From NCBI GenBank assembly GCA_963830205.1, contig CAWHLP010000043.1:186001-250000 (forward strand): DNA of 64,000 nucleotides, written 5' to 3'. Shown here one piece after another: positions 17,555 to 26,820 of this stretch. The stretch comes from CAVSRC01 sp963830205 (GTDB taxonomy: Bacteria > Pseudomonadota > Alphaproteobacteria > Rhizobiales > Kaistiaceae). Both the position numbers and the translations under genes were made by a program. Position 1 is the first letter of the stretch; the number at the start of each line of letters is the position of its first letter. The notes under the pieces were generated by a model. The model was not told the origin of the DNA, did not search any database, and saw only the letters and a list, made by a program, of their open reading frames with translations.

Positions 17555-17580
17555 AACGCCTTTGCAGGGTTCCTGGTTCC
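17555..17580 (-). promoter_or_regulatory. EcfG-type promoter of the DUF883-DUF892 operon
   Basis: GGAAC (17580-17576) and CGTT (17558-17555) on the minus strand are separated by 17 bases, a perfect match to the EcfG consensus. A second GGAAC lies seven bases further in but lacks a correctly spaced -10. Confidence 0.82.
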
Positions 17581-17660
17581 CGGCATCCTGACGACCTCTC
17601 TCCTGGCGGGGCATTTTTCCGCTTAAGCCGACCGCGAAGACAAACGAGGCCAACAAGCAG

Positions 17661-19765
17661 ATGGTTGCAGTCTTCGTCCTCGACAGCCGTCTTCGCTGCG
17701 GCTTCATCAACAATGTCGCCGAGTTTCTGACCGGCCTTGCCGGCGCACAGGCGGCGGGCCGGCACATCGGCGAGCTGCTGTCGTTCGAACACGGCTTGAA
17801 ATTCGAGCAAAGCGTCATCGGCCGTGCCCTCAACGAGGGCGGCGCACACGAGGGCCAGGCGCGGTTGACCGGCCACGACGGACTGGAGCGGCCCTTCTCC
17901 TTCAGGATCGCCCCGCTCAGCGACGCGCTGGGTGACCGGCGCGGTTCTCGAACTGCTCGATCTCAGCGGCGAGACCGGCACAAGCCGCGCGCTCCGCGAA
18001 AGCGAACAGCGCCTGCGTCTGGCGGTGGAGGCAACGCATATCGGCATCTGGGATGTCGACGCCACGCGCGGCACGCGCCGTTGGTCGCCGGAGTTCAACG
18101 CAATCATGGGGTTACCGGCCGCATTCGAGGGCGACGAGGAAACCTTCGAGGCGCTGATCCATCCCGACGACCAAGCGCGAGCGTTGGAGCTCTACCGGCG
18201 TGCCTACACTCCCGGCTCCGGCGGAATCTACAATGCGGAGTTCCGGATCCGGCGGGCCGACACGGGCGAGGTGCGCTGGGTGCTCGCGACCGGTCATGTC
18301 AATTTCGGCGTGGACGGCCAACCGCTGCGCGGCGTCGGAACACTGAACGACATCGACCGCCGTCGCAAGGACGAGGAGGCCCTGCGCGAGAGCGAGCGGC
18401 GGTTGCGGGTGGCGCTCGTCGCCGGCCGCATGGGCGCCTGGAGCTACGACCTCATCGACGGGACGCAACGCTGGGATCAGTCGCAATACCGCCTGCTCGG
18501 GCTCGACCCGTCCCTCCAGCCCAGCCGGGAGCTGTTCCTTTCGATCGTCCACCCCGACGATCGGAAGCTGGTCGAGTTCGAAACGGAGACACTGCCCCTC
18601 GACACCTTCCTCGATTCGGAATTCCGCATCGTGCGGCCGGACGGCACGGTACGTTGGATCAGCGCCCAGTCGATCGCCCATGCCGGACCCGACGGCAAGC
18701 CGATGGAAATGATCGGCGTCAACCGCGACATGACCGCCCAGAAGGATGCCGAGACCGCGCTCAGGATCAGCGAGGAGCGGCAGCGGCTGGCGGTGGAAGC
18801 CAACGACGTCGGCACCTGGGATTTCGACATCTTGGCCGGAGAACACCGCTGGTCGACGCAGTTCCGCAAGCTGTGGGGCCTGCCGGATGATGCACCGGCG
18901 GATTCTGAACTGCTCCAATCGCTGGTCGATGCCACCGATTGGGCCAAGATCCGCGACCGCTGGCAGGCGGCGTGCGACCCTGCCGGCGACGGACGCTTCA
19001 ACTTCGAATATCAGATCCGCCGTGCCGATGACGGCGCGCGCCGCTGGGTCATGCTCAGCGGCCGCATCTTCTTCGACGATGCGCGCCGCCGGGCTGTGCG
19101 CGCCGTCGGCGTGATGCTCGATACGACCGAGCGCCGCGAGGCCGAGGAACGCCAGCGCCTGATCCTCAAGGAACTGAACCACCGGGTGAAGAACAACCTG
19201 GCGGTCGTGCAGGCGATCGTATCCCAGACCATGCGCATGTCGCCCAAGCCGGCAGAGGCTTTCGAGCGCATCCAGGCGCGTCTGATGGCGATCGCCCGCA
19301 CCCACGATTTCCTCAACATGTCGGACTGGGGCGGCGTGTCGCTGGAGCGCCTGCTGCAGGGCGAGCTCGAACCACACGCCTCGCTCGACCGCGAGCGGCT
19401 CGTGGTCGCCGGCCAGACGATCGTGCTCGAACTCGACCTCGGCGCTGTCGCTCGGGCTGGTGTTCCACGAACTGGCGACCAACGCCGCCAAATATGGCGC
19501 CCTTTCCGCGGAGACAGGTCGTCTGCGCGTGACCTGGGAATTGATCGCCGGCGACGACGGCGATCAGACGGTCAGTATCGACTGGGTCGAGAGCCACGGC
19601 CCCCAGGTGCGCCAGCCGCGCCGTCAGGGTTTCGGTTCGCGCCTCATCGAGGGCAGCGTCAAAGGGCGGCTCGGCGGCACTGTCGAGATGGAATTCGCCC
19701 GCGAGGGCCTGCACTGCCGCATGAGCTTCCCGTTGCCGCGCGAGACGGAAGCCAGACAGTCCTGA
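17661..19765 (+). CDS. Multi-PAS HWE histidine kinase, frame broken twice
   Basis: Read through two single-base shifts, this is a kinase of about 700 residues: an N-terminal PAS-like segment, three further PAS/PAC units (each ending near RDMTA, NDIDRRR or DTTERRE), then an HWE-family core with LNHRVKNNLAVVQAIV (phosphoacceptor His) and HELATNAAKYGALS. The first break is in GGG at 17930-17932; dropping one G gives DALVTGAVLELL. The second is near 19435-19445, again one base too many. Both halves of the ATPase and dimer domain read cleanly on each side, and essential genes elsewhere in the window have the same defect, so I think these are sequence errors. HWE kinases feed PhyR in the general stress response. 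No membrane segment is seen, so it is probably cytoplasmic. Confidence 0.8.
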
Positions 19766-19821
19766 TCCGCCGACAGGAGCGGGAAACCACTCGGATTCCC
19801 GCTCCCGCCAGCGATCGGTCG

Positions 19822-20247
19822 TCACCCACCGAAGCTGAAGCCGAAGCTCAGCCCGTTCGGCCGGTCGTGCCAGCGGCCGCCGAAGTACCAGCGGCGCCCG
19901 TCGTACCAGGCGCCATGGCGCTCATCCCAGCGGGGGCGGCGGTGCCAACCCCAGGCCGGGGGCGGCGGGCGACGATAGTGCCGCGGCGCCGGCGCGTATC
20001 CGCGCGACACATAGCCTGCCGAGACGTAGCCGCGGCGGCCGCGATAGTCGACCCGACACCAGCTCCCGCACCCACGCACGTCGATCCGCGCGCCGGCAGG
20101 AATGGTGAGGATGCGGTGGTATCCCGTTCCCGGCCCGGTCCGCATGTTGACCGCGCCGGTGGTAAAGGCGGTCGCCGCGAAGGCGGCGGCCGGCATCGCG
20201 AGCGCCGCAACGAAGGTTGCGGCGATGACCGCGTTTCGAACTGTCAT
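19822..20247 (-). CDS. Secreted SH3-domain protein
   Basis: The 141-residue protein has a signal peptide (about 1-24, ending AAAFA) and one bacterial SH3 (SH3_3) domain at about 29-80 (VNMRTGPGTGYHRILTIPAG, in part, and CRVDYRGRRGYVSAGYV) with a Cys pair that may form a disulfide. The remaining C-terminal part is rich in Arg, Pro, Trp and Tyr and has no known fold. Such proteins are periplasmic or cell-wall associated. The ATG at 20247 has GGAGAA upstream. A perfect EcfG-type promoter 41 bp upstream links it to general stress. Confidence 0.85.
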   Translation of the reverse strand: MTVRNAVIAATFVAALAMPAAAFAATAFTTGAVNMRTGPGTGYHRILTIPAGARIDVRGCGSWCRVDYRGRRGYVSAGYVSRGYAPAPRHYRRPPPPAWGWHRRPRWDERHGAWYDGRRWYFGGRWHDRPNGLSFGFSFGG

Positions 20248-20287
20248 GAGTGCATTCTCCATTCACGCATTGTCCCCTGCCGGTGCC

Positions 20288-20312
20288 AACGCATGCCGCA
20301 CGGCATCGTTCC
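20288..20312 (-). promoter_or_regulatory. EcfG-type promoter of the SH3 gene
   Basis: GGAAC (20312-20308), 16 bases, then CGTT (20291-20288) on the minus strand: a full match to the EcfG consensus, 41 bp before the ATG at 20247. Confidence 0.82.
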
Positions 20313-20391
20313 CGAAAGGCCCGCGGGGACTTGGTGAGTGGAAGCAGCGCACCGCTCCGCGCACGCTGCTTCCGCAGGCGACGCCTCGCGA

Positions 20392-21398
20392 TCAGCCCTG
20401 CGTGTGCAGGCGCATCTGGTCGCGCTGGCTCTCGTAGGCGCTCTTGTCGTAGGTCGGCGCGCTATCGAGCTGCTCCTTTGTGAAGGCGGTGAACACCGTC
20501 AGGTTGCCGCTGTCATCCTTGCGAATGCTCAGATCCTCGAAGGCGATCGCCACCGGCTTCTGGCCGATGCCGAGGAAGCCTCCGACATCGACCACGACCG
20601 CGTCGATCTTGCCGTCCTTGGTGACGATGACATCGCCGACCTCGCCGACGTTTTGATTGCTGGCGTCGTAGACGGTTGTGCCGGTGAGATCGTTGGCGCT
20701 GATCTTGGTCGCGTCGACGGCTGTCATGGCATTGCGGTTCGGCATGCCGGCCGTATCATGGCCGGGCATCGGTGCGGCAGGGTTGAGCGCCACCTGGTTG
20801 TCGGGCTGCTGCGGCGCGTTCGCGGCCGGCTGCCCGACGCGGCCACTGGCCTTGGGCTGCAGCATCGAGACGTCGAACGCGGCGCGTTCTTCAGCTCGTC
20901 CTTGGTGATGGCGAGATGGGCCACCAGCTTGCCGTTGGCGTCCTTGGACCATTGCAGGCTCTGGTACGGGACGGCGACGCTCTTCTCGCCCATGCCGAGG
21001 AAGCCGCCAACGCCGATGATCACGGCATCGACCGAGCCATCCTTGGCCAGAACCAGGTCGTTGATGTCGCCGATGCGGTCCTGATTGTGGTCGGTGTTGT
21101 CCTGCGCGACCTGGCCATTCGGCGCCGGCTTCTTGGAAGTGTCGTTCTGCGCCTGCGTGTTCGGCGCCGGAGCCTGCATGGCAGCGTTCGGGGCCAAGGT
21201 GGCATCATAGGCGCCGCCATAGACCGGCTGGCCGATCAGCTTGGTGGCCAGAACGTCGCTCGAACCGATGGTCGCGACGGTCTCGACCGCCGGCGAGTTC
21301 ATCGCAGCATTGTCCTTGGCAGGGTGGGTCGGGTTGGCGGCGTAGGCCGACGTGGCAATGGCAAGAATGGCAGTCGTCGTCATCAATCGCTTCAGCAT
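20392..21398 (-). CDS. Secreted protein with two PRC-barrels, one-base frame break
   Basis: The intact reading would be about 335 residues: a signal peptide (LMTTTAILAIATSAYA), a first PRC-barrel (IGDINDLVLAKDG, VGGFLGMGEKSVAV), a Pro/Gln/Asn-rich linker and a second PRC-barrel (VGEVGDVIVTKDG, VGGFLGIGQKPVAI), ending in RLHTQG. The frame changes near 20879-20885; restoring one G turns the junction into NAPAFDVSMLQPKA, which is clean coding sequence. It is a close relative of the PRC-barrel gene at 13343. The ATG at 21398 has GAGGAA upstream. A weaker EcfG-like promoter (GGAAC-N16-CATT) lies at 21495-21519. I regard the break as a likely sequence error. Confidence 0.82.
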
Positions 21399-21494
21399 GT
21401 CGATTCCTCTTCGCTGTTTGGAAGTGATGGTGGATCGGCGACGGGTCTGTGGTTGCGGTGGAGGAGCAACCACGATGCCGCCGCTCGCCAGACC

Positions 21495-21519
21495 AATGCC
21501 TGAGTCATCGACCGGTTCC
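21495..21519 (-). promoter_or_regulatory. Weak EcfG-like promoter of the two-PRC gene
   Basis: GGAAC (21519-21515), 16 bases, CATT (21498-21495) on the minus strand. The -35 is perfect, but the -10 has A instead of the highly conserved G. The same variant appears before the DUF4396 gene. Confidence 0.4.
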
Positions 21520-21566
21520 CCATGTTCTCGCGAATTCTCGACCCGCCGCTCAGTTGCCGGCGCGAT

Positions 21567-21591
21567 GGAACCGGCGGCGCCCGAATGCGTT
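21567..21591 (+). promoter_or_regulatory. EcfG-type promoter of DUF3309-DUF1328
   Basis: GGAAC (21567-21571), 16 bases, CGTT (21588-21591) on the plus strand: a full consensus match, 45 bp upstream of the DUF3309 ATG. It is 48 bp from the oppositely oriented candidate at 21495-21519. Confidence 0.82.
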
Positions 21592-21635
21592 GATCCGCCA
21601 AGTCCACGGGGGGGCGCAGCGCAAGGAGCAAGGCC

Positions 21636-21791
21636 ATGCTTGGCACTATTCTTCTGATCGTCCTGGTCCTTCTTCTCATCGGCGCAATTCCCAGCTGGCC
21701 CTACGCACGCGGCTGGGGCTACGGCCCGTCCGGCATCCTCGGCCTCGTGCTGGTGATCGTCATCGTGCTGTTGGTCGCCGGCCAAATCTGA
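21636..21791 (+). CDS. DUF3309 small membrane protein
   Basis: The 51-residue protein is almost entirely hydrophobic, with two membrane helices separated by the conserved family segment PSWPYARGWGYGPSG. This is the signature of DUF3309, small inner-membrane proteins common in stress regulons of Rhizobiales; the function is unknown. The ATG at 21636 has AAGGAG eleven bases upstream. The next gene follows by 12 bp and both use the EcfG-type promoter at 21567-21591. Confidence 0.9.
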   Translation: MLGTILLIVLVLLLIGAIPSWPYARGWGYGPSGILGLVLVIVIVLLVAGQI

Positions 21792-21803
21792 CGGAGGCGC
21801 GTC

Positions 21804-21968
21804 ATGCTGTCCTGGATCCTCATCTTCCTGGTCGTTGCGCTGGTCGCAGGCGCACTCGGCTTCGGCGGCGTCGCCAGCGCGAGCGCGGGCATTGCGCGCG
21901 TCCTCTTTTTCATCTTCCTCATCCTTCTGGTGGTCTCATTTGCCGCCTATCTGCTTCCCACAGCGTGA
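21804..21968 (+). CDS. DUF1328 small membrane protein
   Basis: The 54-residue protein has two hydrophobic helices joined by GFGGVASASAGIARVLF, the DUF1328 (YtjA-like) motif. Members are short inner-membrane proteins of unknown role. The ATG at 21804 has GGAGG six bases upstream. It is the second gene after the EcfG-type promoter at 21567. Confidence 0.9.
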   Translation: MLSWILIFLVVALVAGALGFGGVASASAGIARVLFFIFLILLVVSFAAYLLPTA

Positions 21969-22040
21969 CGGGCGGACGGCCCGGCAGACCGGGCCGCGGT
22001 GACTTGATGACCCAACGACACGGAGCCATGAAGACGAGCA

Positions 22041-23999
22041 GTGCGTAGGCGGGATGTGATCACGACCTGCGTCGTGATCGTCGGCATAGCGGTCACCGCG
22101 ATCGCTGGCTTGGCCAGCTACCGCTCCTATCGCTATGCCGAAGTGCAGCAGACTGCCTTCAAGGCGGACAATGCCGCGTCGGCCGCCATGCTGGCGCTTG
22201 ACCGCGTTGCGCTCTCGGTGCGCGCGGTCAAGGCCATGTACGCCGCCGATTGGGTGACGCCGGACCAGTTCGTCCGCTTCGCGCGCACGCTGATGGGCAG
22301 TGAAGGCATCCGCTCGCTCGAATTTGACCGCAAGGTTCCGCTAGCCGACCGCGCCAGTTACGAGACCGGCCTGTCCGCCCAGGAAGGCAAGGGGCTCGGC
22401 ATCTGGCAGTACAATCGAGCGGGAAAGCCCGAGCGCGCGCCCGATCGCCCGGTCTATTTTGTGCGCGAGGCCACCAACTATCTCGCCGGCATCGCGCCAC
22501 CCGTCGGCCTCGACGTCGCGTCCATTCCCGCGCGCGCGGCGCTCATCAATCAGTCCATCGCCAGTTTCGATCTTGTGGCGAGCGGCCCGATAACCTTCGA
22601 TGGCTCCCAGGAGTCAGGCGTCGTACTGGTGATCCCGGCGATCGACCGGGCGGGCGCGATCGTCGGCGTCGCCACCGGCACCATCACCTTCAGCGAACTG
22701 GCGACGATCGCGGCGCTGGCCAGCGGCGCACGCGGCGTCACCATCGCCGTAGGTGTCGACACGCCGGGTGCCGCGCCCGCCCCCGGTGCTTCGTTGCGCG
22801 GCGCCGAGCCAGCCATCGCCAACAAGCGCGTCTTCAGCTTCGGCGGCCGCACCTGGACCGTGACGGTCTCGAACAGCAGCGGCGGCGACCCGCTCGCCGC
22901 CTGGCTGGTGGTGCTGGTCGTCGGCGCCGGGCTGGCGACCACGGCCGCCCTCGCGGCCTGGCTGATCGGCCTCGGCAAAACCGCCGACATCGCGGAAGCC
23001 CGGGCGCAGCTCCTCAGAATGCTCGACGGGCTCGGCCCGCTCGCTTGGCTGCTGACGCCCGACGGCACCGTGATCCACGCCAACCGCACGGCCAGCGCCG
23101 AACTTCGCCGCCCCGAGGACGAGATCGTCGGCCGGCCGTTCGCGGACCTGCCGCTCGCCGGCGATCGCGACGCCCAGCTCGAGCGCGTCCACGCGGCCAT
23201 CGCCGCGGCGGCGCAGGGAGAAGACTCCCTTTTCGACCTCATGCTGGCGGACGACGACGATGCCGAGCGGGTCTTCGTCCTGTGGATCCGGCCGCTGGGC
23301 CCATCCGCGGGGCCTCCGGCCAACCTCGTCGCCTCGGCCGTCGATATCACCCGCCGCTACGAGAGCGAACAGACCCAGCGCCTGCTCATGCGCGAGCTCG
23401 ACCATCGCATGAAGAACACCCTGCAGGTGATCCAGGCTGTTATCCGCCGCACGGCGCGGGCGCAGGCGTCAGTCGGCGCCTTCGAGCGCTCGCTGCTCGG
23501 CCGCGTCGGCGCCATGTCGCGCACGCACGACCTGCTCGCCGAGGAACGCTGGCTGGGCGCCGAGATGAATGCCATCGTCACCCAGGAAACCGGCAGCTTC
23601 GATGCCACCGGCGCCTTTTCCGTCAGCGGCCCGCGGCTGCGGCTGAACCCGCGCGCGGCGTTGTCGATTGCGCTGGTCATGCATGAGCTTGGCACCAACG
23701 CCTCCAAATACGGTGCCCTGTCGACACCGGAGGGAAAGATCGCCGTGACCTGGCAGGTCTACCGCTCTGGCGATGAGCCAACGATCTGCCTACGCTGGCA
23801 GGAAAGCGGCGGGCCGCCGGTGTCGCCGCCGAGCGAGAAAGGCTTTGGCTCCATGCTGATCGAAAGCAGCATCGCCTACGAACTAGAGGGGCGTGCCCAA
23901 CTCAACTACCGACCCGACGGCCTTGTCTGCATCATTTCCATGCCGCTGCGCATGCTGCGTCCCTTCTTGGACGAGCCTGCCGAGCACGGGGCCGGTTGA
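22041..23999 (+). CDS. CHASE-PAS-HWE sensor histidine kinase
   Basis: The 652-residue kinase has an N-terminal membrane helix (about 7-27), a periplasmic CHASE-type sensor (about 60-260, with LEFDRKVP and PVYFVREATNYL), a second membrane helix (about 290-315), a PAS domain and an HWE core. The phosphoacceptor is in LDHRMKNTLQVIQAVI. The ATP-binding part has HELGTNASKYGALS and WQESGGPPV, which define the HWE class. HWE/HisKA_2 kinases are the usual PhyR kinases of the general stress response. The start is a GTG at 22041 (a GGAG lies about 15 bases upstream). A receiver gene begins one base after its stop, and phyR-nepR-ecfG lies 2.7 kb away. Confidence 0.92.
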   Translation: MRRRDVITTCVVIVGIAVTAIAGLASYRSYRYAEVQQTAFKADNAASAAMLALDRVALSVRAVKAMYAADWVTPDQFVRFARTLMGSEGIRSLEFDRKVPLADRASYETGLSAQEGKGLGIWQYNRAGKPERAPDRPVYFVREATNYLAGIAPPVGLDVASIPARAALINQSIASFDLVASGPITFDGSQESGVVLVIPAIDRAGAIVGVATGTITFSELATIAALASGARGVTIAVGVDTPGAAPAPGASLRGAEPAIANKRVFSFGGRTWTVTVSNSSGGDPLAAWLVVLVVGAGLATTAALAAWLIGLGKTADIAEARAQLLRMLDGLGPLAWLLTPDGTVIHANRTASAELRRPEDEIVGRPFADLPLAGDRDAQLERVHAAIAAAAQGEDSLFDLMLADDDDAERVFVLWIRPLGPSAGPPANLVASAVDITRRYESEQTQRLLMRELDHRMKNTLQVIQAVIRRTARAQASVGAFERSLLGRVGAMSRTHDLLAEERWLGAEMNAIVTQETGSFDATGAFSVSGPRLRLNPRAALSIALVMHELGTNASKYGALSTPEGKIAVTWQVYRSGDEPTICLRWQESGGPPVSPPSEKGFGSMLIESSIAYELEGRAQLNYRPDGLVCIISMPLRMLRPFLDEPAEHGAG

Positions 24000-24000
24000 C

Positions 24001-24381
24001 GTGGCCGCCGCTCCACAGGACAGCCTGGCCGTTCTGGTGGTCGAGGACGAGTTCCTCATCGCCGAGGAGATGGTGGCCATGCTGGAGGACGCCGGCCATG
24101 TCGTGCTCGGCCCTGCCGGGTCGGTGCGCGCCGCCGAGGCGATGCTCGCCGGCGATCCGCAGCCGGATGTTGCCGTGATCGACGCAAACCTGCGTGGCGA
24201 GACCAGCGCACCGCTGGCCACGCGACTGCGCGAACGGGGAATCCCCTTCTGCGTGTGTACCGGCTACCGGATCAACGACCTCAAGAGCCTGTTCGGCGAC
24301 GTGGCGACGATCCGAAAGCCGATCGACCCGAAGCAGCTCCTCCAGACACTCGCCGCGCTGGCACACGACGACGGCACCTAG
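24001..24381 (+). CDS. Single-domain response regulator
   Basis: The 126-residue protein is a bare receiver domain: VLVVEDEFLIAEE at the N-terminus, phosphoacceptor Asp in VAVIDANLRGE, and the Lys in TIRKPID. There is no output domain. It starts at the GTG at 24001, two bases after the stop codon of the HWE kinase, so the two form a kinase-receiver pair. In alphaproteobacterial stress signalling such small receivers act as phosphate sinks or intermediates for HWE kinases. Its stop codon overlaps that of the convergent Crp-type gene in the shared sequence CTAG. Confidence 0.9.
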   Translation: MAAAPQDSLAVLVVEDEFLIAEEMVAMLEDAGHVVLGPAGSVRAAEAMLAGDPQPDVAVIDANLRGETSAPLATRLRERGIPFCVCTGYRINDLKSLFGDVATIRKPIDPKQLLQTLAALAHDDGT

Positions 24382-25130
24382 ATGAAGGGCCGCGGCGGCG
24401 GCTCCGGATCCTGCTGCCAGTCCGCGATCTTGCGCAGGCCAGCAAGGTTCCTGATTGCGATCTGACGCTTGTCGAGCGCGATCAGCCCACGCCGAGCGAA
24501 GCGGTTGAGGATCCGGTTGGTGTGAACCAGCGACAGGCCGAGGGCATCGGCAAGCAGCGGCTGCGAGAAGGGGAAGTTCACCTTGTCGCCACGCGTCAGA
24601 TTGCGCGAGCGCGCCCGCTCGAACAGGAAGACAAGCAGATAGGCCGCCCGCTCCTCGCCCGTCCGCTGGCCGACGCTCAAGAGATGGCTGTCGAGCATGC
24701 GCTCCTCGCGCGCAGCCATCCAGGTGAGGTCGAAGGCGAGGCTGGGTTGGTTCTTGTAGAGTTCCCACAAGCGGCTGCGCTCGAAGACGCACAGCAACAT
24801 GCCGGTCAGAGCCTCGACCGTATGGTGCATTTCGGAAAGCAGCGAGGCCTGCAGCCCAAGGAAATCGCCGGGCAGCACGAAATTGAGGACCTGGCGGCGA
24901 CCGTCCTCGAGCAGCTTGGAGCGAAAGCCCCATCCCGACAAGGCCGTATAGACGTGCGCGCTCTGGTTGCCCTCTGCCAGGATGGTCGTGCCCGGGTCGA
25001 CGGCGAGTTCGCCGATCTTGAAGCCGGAAACAAACGCCAGATCATCCTTGCCGAAGGTGCGGAACGCCCTGAGGGCGGCAAGCGGGCACTGCACACATGG
25101 GTAGCGCCACGACGATGGGCCAGTGTTCAT
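24378..25130 (-). CDS. Crp/Fnr-family regulator with an N-terminal CxxC
   Basis: The 250-residue protein has a CPCVQC-like opening (Cys-Val-Gln-Cys followed by PLAALRAF), a cyclic-nucleotide-binding fold (about 35-150) and a C-terminal winged helix (QPLLADALGLSLVHTNRILNRF). The cysteine pair resembles the start of FNR-type clusters, but the four-Cys arrangement is not complete. The ATG at 25130 is my choice; a GTG at 25151 is in frame and gives seven more residues. The protein sits between two receiver genes next to the phyR locus. It belongs to a subgroup abundant in Rhizobiales and often stress-linked. Its signal is unknown. Confidence 0.87.
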   Translation of the reverse strand: MNTGPSSWRYPCVQCPLAALRAFRTFGKDDLAFVSGFKIGELAVDPGTTILAEGNQSAHVYTALSGWGFRSKLLEDGRRQVLNFVLPGDFLGLQASLLSEMHHTVEALTGMLLCVFERSRLWELYKNQPSLAFDLTWMAAREERMLDSHLLSVGQRTGEERAAYLLVFLFERARSRNLTRGDKVNFPFSQPLLADALGLSLVHTNRILNRFARRGLIALDKRQIAIRNLAGLRKIADWQQDPEPPPRPFI

Positions 25131-25293
25131 GACGGGCGTTACCGGGTGCACAATCGGGTGAACAGGGACAGACCCAAAAAGCCATAGTGCAACGCACTAT
25201 CCGTCACAGTATCTTTTGTTGCGGTTCCACGCCACCGCGCGTGCAAGTGTGGAACCTGTCGGGGGCGCACCGCTTTCAGGATTCCGGCGTCAA

Positions 25294-25683
25294 ATGGCTA
25301 TCAATGAAACGGCACTGTCCGGCCTGACGGTGCTGATCATTGAGGACGAGTTCCTCATCGCGGCCGATGTCCAGCGGATCGTCGAGGACGCCGGGGCAGC
25401 CGCGGTGCTGCTTGCCAGCTCGGCCGCGGCCGTCCGGGCATTCCTCGACGGCGACCGTCCGATCGACATCGCCCTCCTCGACCTCAAGCTCGGCAGCGAA
25501 GACGGCGCGCCGCTGGCACACGAAATGCGCAGCCGCGGAATCCCATTCGTCGTGGCGACCGCTCTCGACGTCGCCATCGACCTGCCGGATGTCATCGTCG
25601 TCCGCAAACCGTACGCCGACAATGAGGTCATCCAGGCCCTGGTCAGGGCACGCGGCACCCGCCCCCAGCCGCCGACAGGCTAG
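25294..25683 (+). CDS. Single-domain response regulator
   Basis: The 129-residue protein is a stand-alone receiver with VLIIEDEFLIAAD, phosphoacceptor Asp in IALLDLKLGSEDG and Lys in VVRKPYAD. It is a close relative of the receiver at 24001 and probably a paralogue. I start at ATG 25294, where the domain begins; the frame is open to 25216. It is transcribed toward phyR, which is on the other strand. It is likely another partner of the nearby HWE kinases. No EcfG promoter with an acceptable -10 was found in front of it. Confidence 0.9.
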   Translation: MAINETALSGLTVLIIEDEFLIAADVQRIVEDAGAAAVLLASSAAAVRAFLDGDRPIDIALLDLKLGSEDGAPLAHEMRSRGIPFVVATALDVAIDLPDVIVVRKPYADNEVIQALVRARGTRPQPPTG

Positions 25684-25836
25684 GCACCGCCGCCCGAAAT
25701 TCTTTTGGAACCGATGGCCGGTGACCGCGTTGTCAGGGCGCCGGGACGCTTATCCCCGCCCCCAGCCCCAAGGCGCCCGGTACGGCTCGGACGTGGTCCC
25801 CGACAAGGGGGTCACGTCCCTGCCCGTCTTCGTGCG

Positions 25837-26661
25837 TCAGGAAGCCGGATGGTTCGCCGAACGCGGATGCGATTGCCGATGGGCCTTAGCCTTCTGGTCG
25901 AAAAACAGCGCCTGGCTGATGACGGCGGATACCGTCGCCGGCTGGAACGGCTTGGGGATAAGGAACGTCGGCTCCGGCCGGCTACCGGTCAGGAACTGCT
26001 CCGGATAGGCGGTGATGAAGATTACCGGCACCTCGAACAGCCCGAGCAGCTCGTTGACCGCATCGATGCCGGAACTCGCGTCGGCCAACCGGATGTCGGC
26101 GAGGATCATGCCCGGCCGCCGGGACTTGGCCAGGGCGACGGACTCGCGATGAGTGCGCGCAACCCCCGCCACGTTGTGGCCAAGAGATTCCACCAGGCTT
26201 TCCAGCTCCATGGAAATCATCGGCTCGTCTTCGATGATGAGGATGTCGGTGGCGATTTCGGTCGCCAGCTCCTGGCCTGCCTCGTCGACCAGCCGGCGCA
26301 ACGCGGCGATGTCGAGGGACAGGATCTCGGCCGCCGCCTCCTCGGAGAAATCCTCCAGTGTCAGCAGCAGGAACGCCTGGCGCGGCAGGGGCGTGATGCG
26401 CGTCAGGTGACGCTCCGGCCCGCTCGACACGTCGTCGAAGTTCGGTTGCCGGTTGATGTCGATGGAATTCCAGATCGTGGCAAACATCTTGTAAAGCGCG
26501 ATGCGGGGCGACCCCATCTGCTCCAGCAGGTCGCGATCGGCAAGCAGCGCTTCCAACGCCGAAGCGACATAGGCGTCGCCCGAGGCCTGATTTCCGGTGA
26601 GGGCGCGCGCATAACGGCGCAGCCTCGGCAGTTCCTGGGCCAGGACGTCGGACTTAGTCAC
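25837..26661 (-). CDS. phyR: General stress anti-anti-sigma regulator PhyR
   Basis: PhyR is the response regulator that, when phosphorylated, binds the anti-sigma factor NepR and releases EcfG. The 274-residue protein has an N-terminal sigma-factor-like domain (about 1-135; LPRLRRYARALTGNQASGD, region-4-like LPRQAFLLLTLEDFSEEAAAEIL) and a C-terminal receiver (about 145-265; ILIIEDEPMISME, phosphoacceptor Asp in MILADIRLAD, Lys in LIPKPF). I start at the GTG at 26661, with GGAGG five bases upstream. It is divergent from nepR-ecfG, which is the classical arrangement. The last residues are basic and His/Ser rich. Confidence 0.97.
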   Translation of the reverse strand: MTKSDVLAQELPRLRRYARALTGNQASGDAYVASALEALLADRDLLEQMGSPRIALYKMFATIWNSIDINRQPNFDDVSSGPERHLTRITPLPRQAFLLLTLEDFSEEAAAEILSLDIAALRRLVDEAGQELATEIATDILIIEDEPMISMELESLVESLGHNVAGVARTHRESVALAKSRRPGMILADIRLADASSGIDAVNELLGLFEVPVIFITAYPEQFLTGSRPEPTFLIPKPFQPATVSAVISQALFFDQKAKAHRQSHPRSANHPAS

Positions 26662-26820
26662 GGGAACCTCCACGGCTGTTGCGAGATGAAGCAGGAGTTC
26701 TTGACCAAATTGCGGCATAAAGAACGATGATGCATGCAACTTTGCCAGAGATTGGACGTTAGACATGTCATGCGCACGATTACGAAACGCCCGGGCGCGG
26801 TGCCAATCGGGACGAGATTG

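Noticed and set aside
18112..19491. 459-codon minus-strand frame opposite the multi-PAS kinase
   Set aside because: The plus strand has clear PAS and HWE motifs. The antisense reading has none.
25250..25293. GGAAC in front of the receiver gene at 25294 as an EcfG promoter
   Set aside because: At 16 bases the sequence is GCTT, which lacks the GTT core.
26659..26668. GGAAC next to the phyR start as an EcfG promoter for nepR-ecfG
   Set aside because: On the plus strand it is followed by no CGTT at 16-17 bases, and it is simply the complement of the phyR ribosome-binding site.
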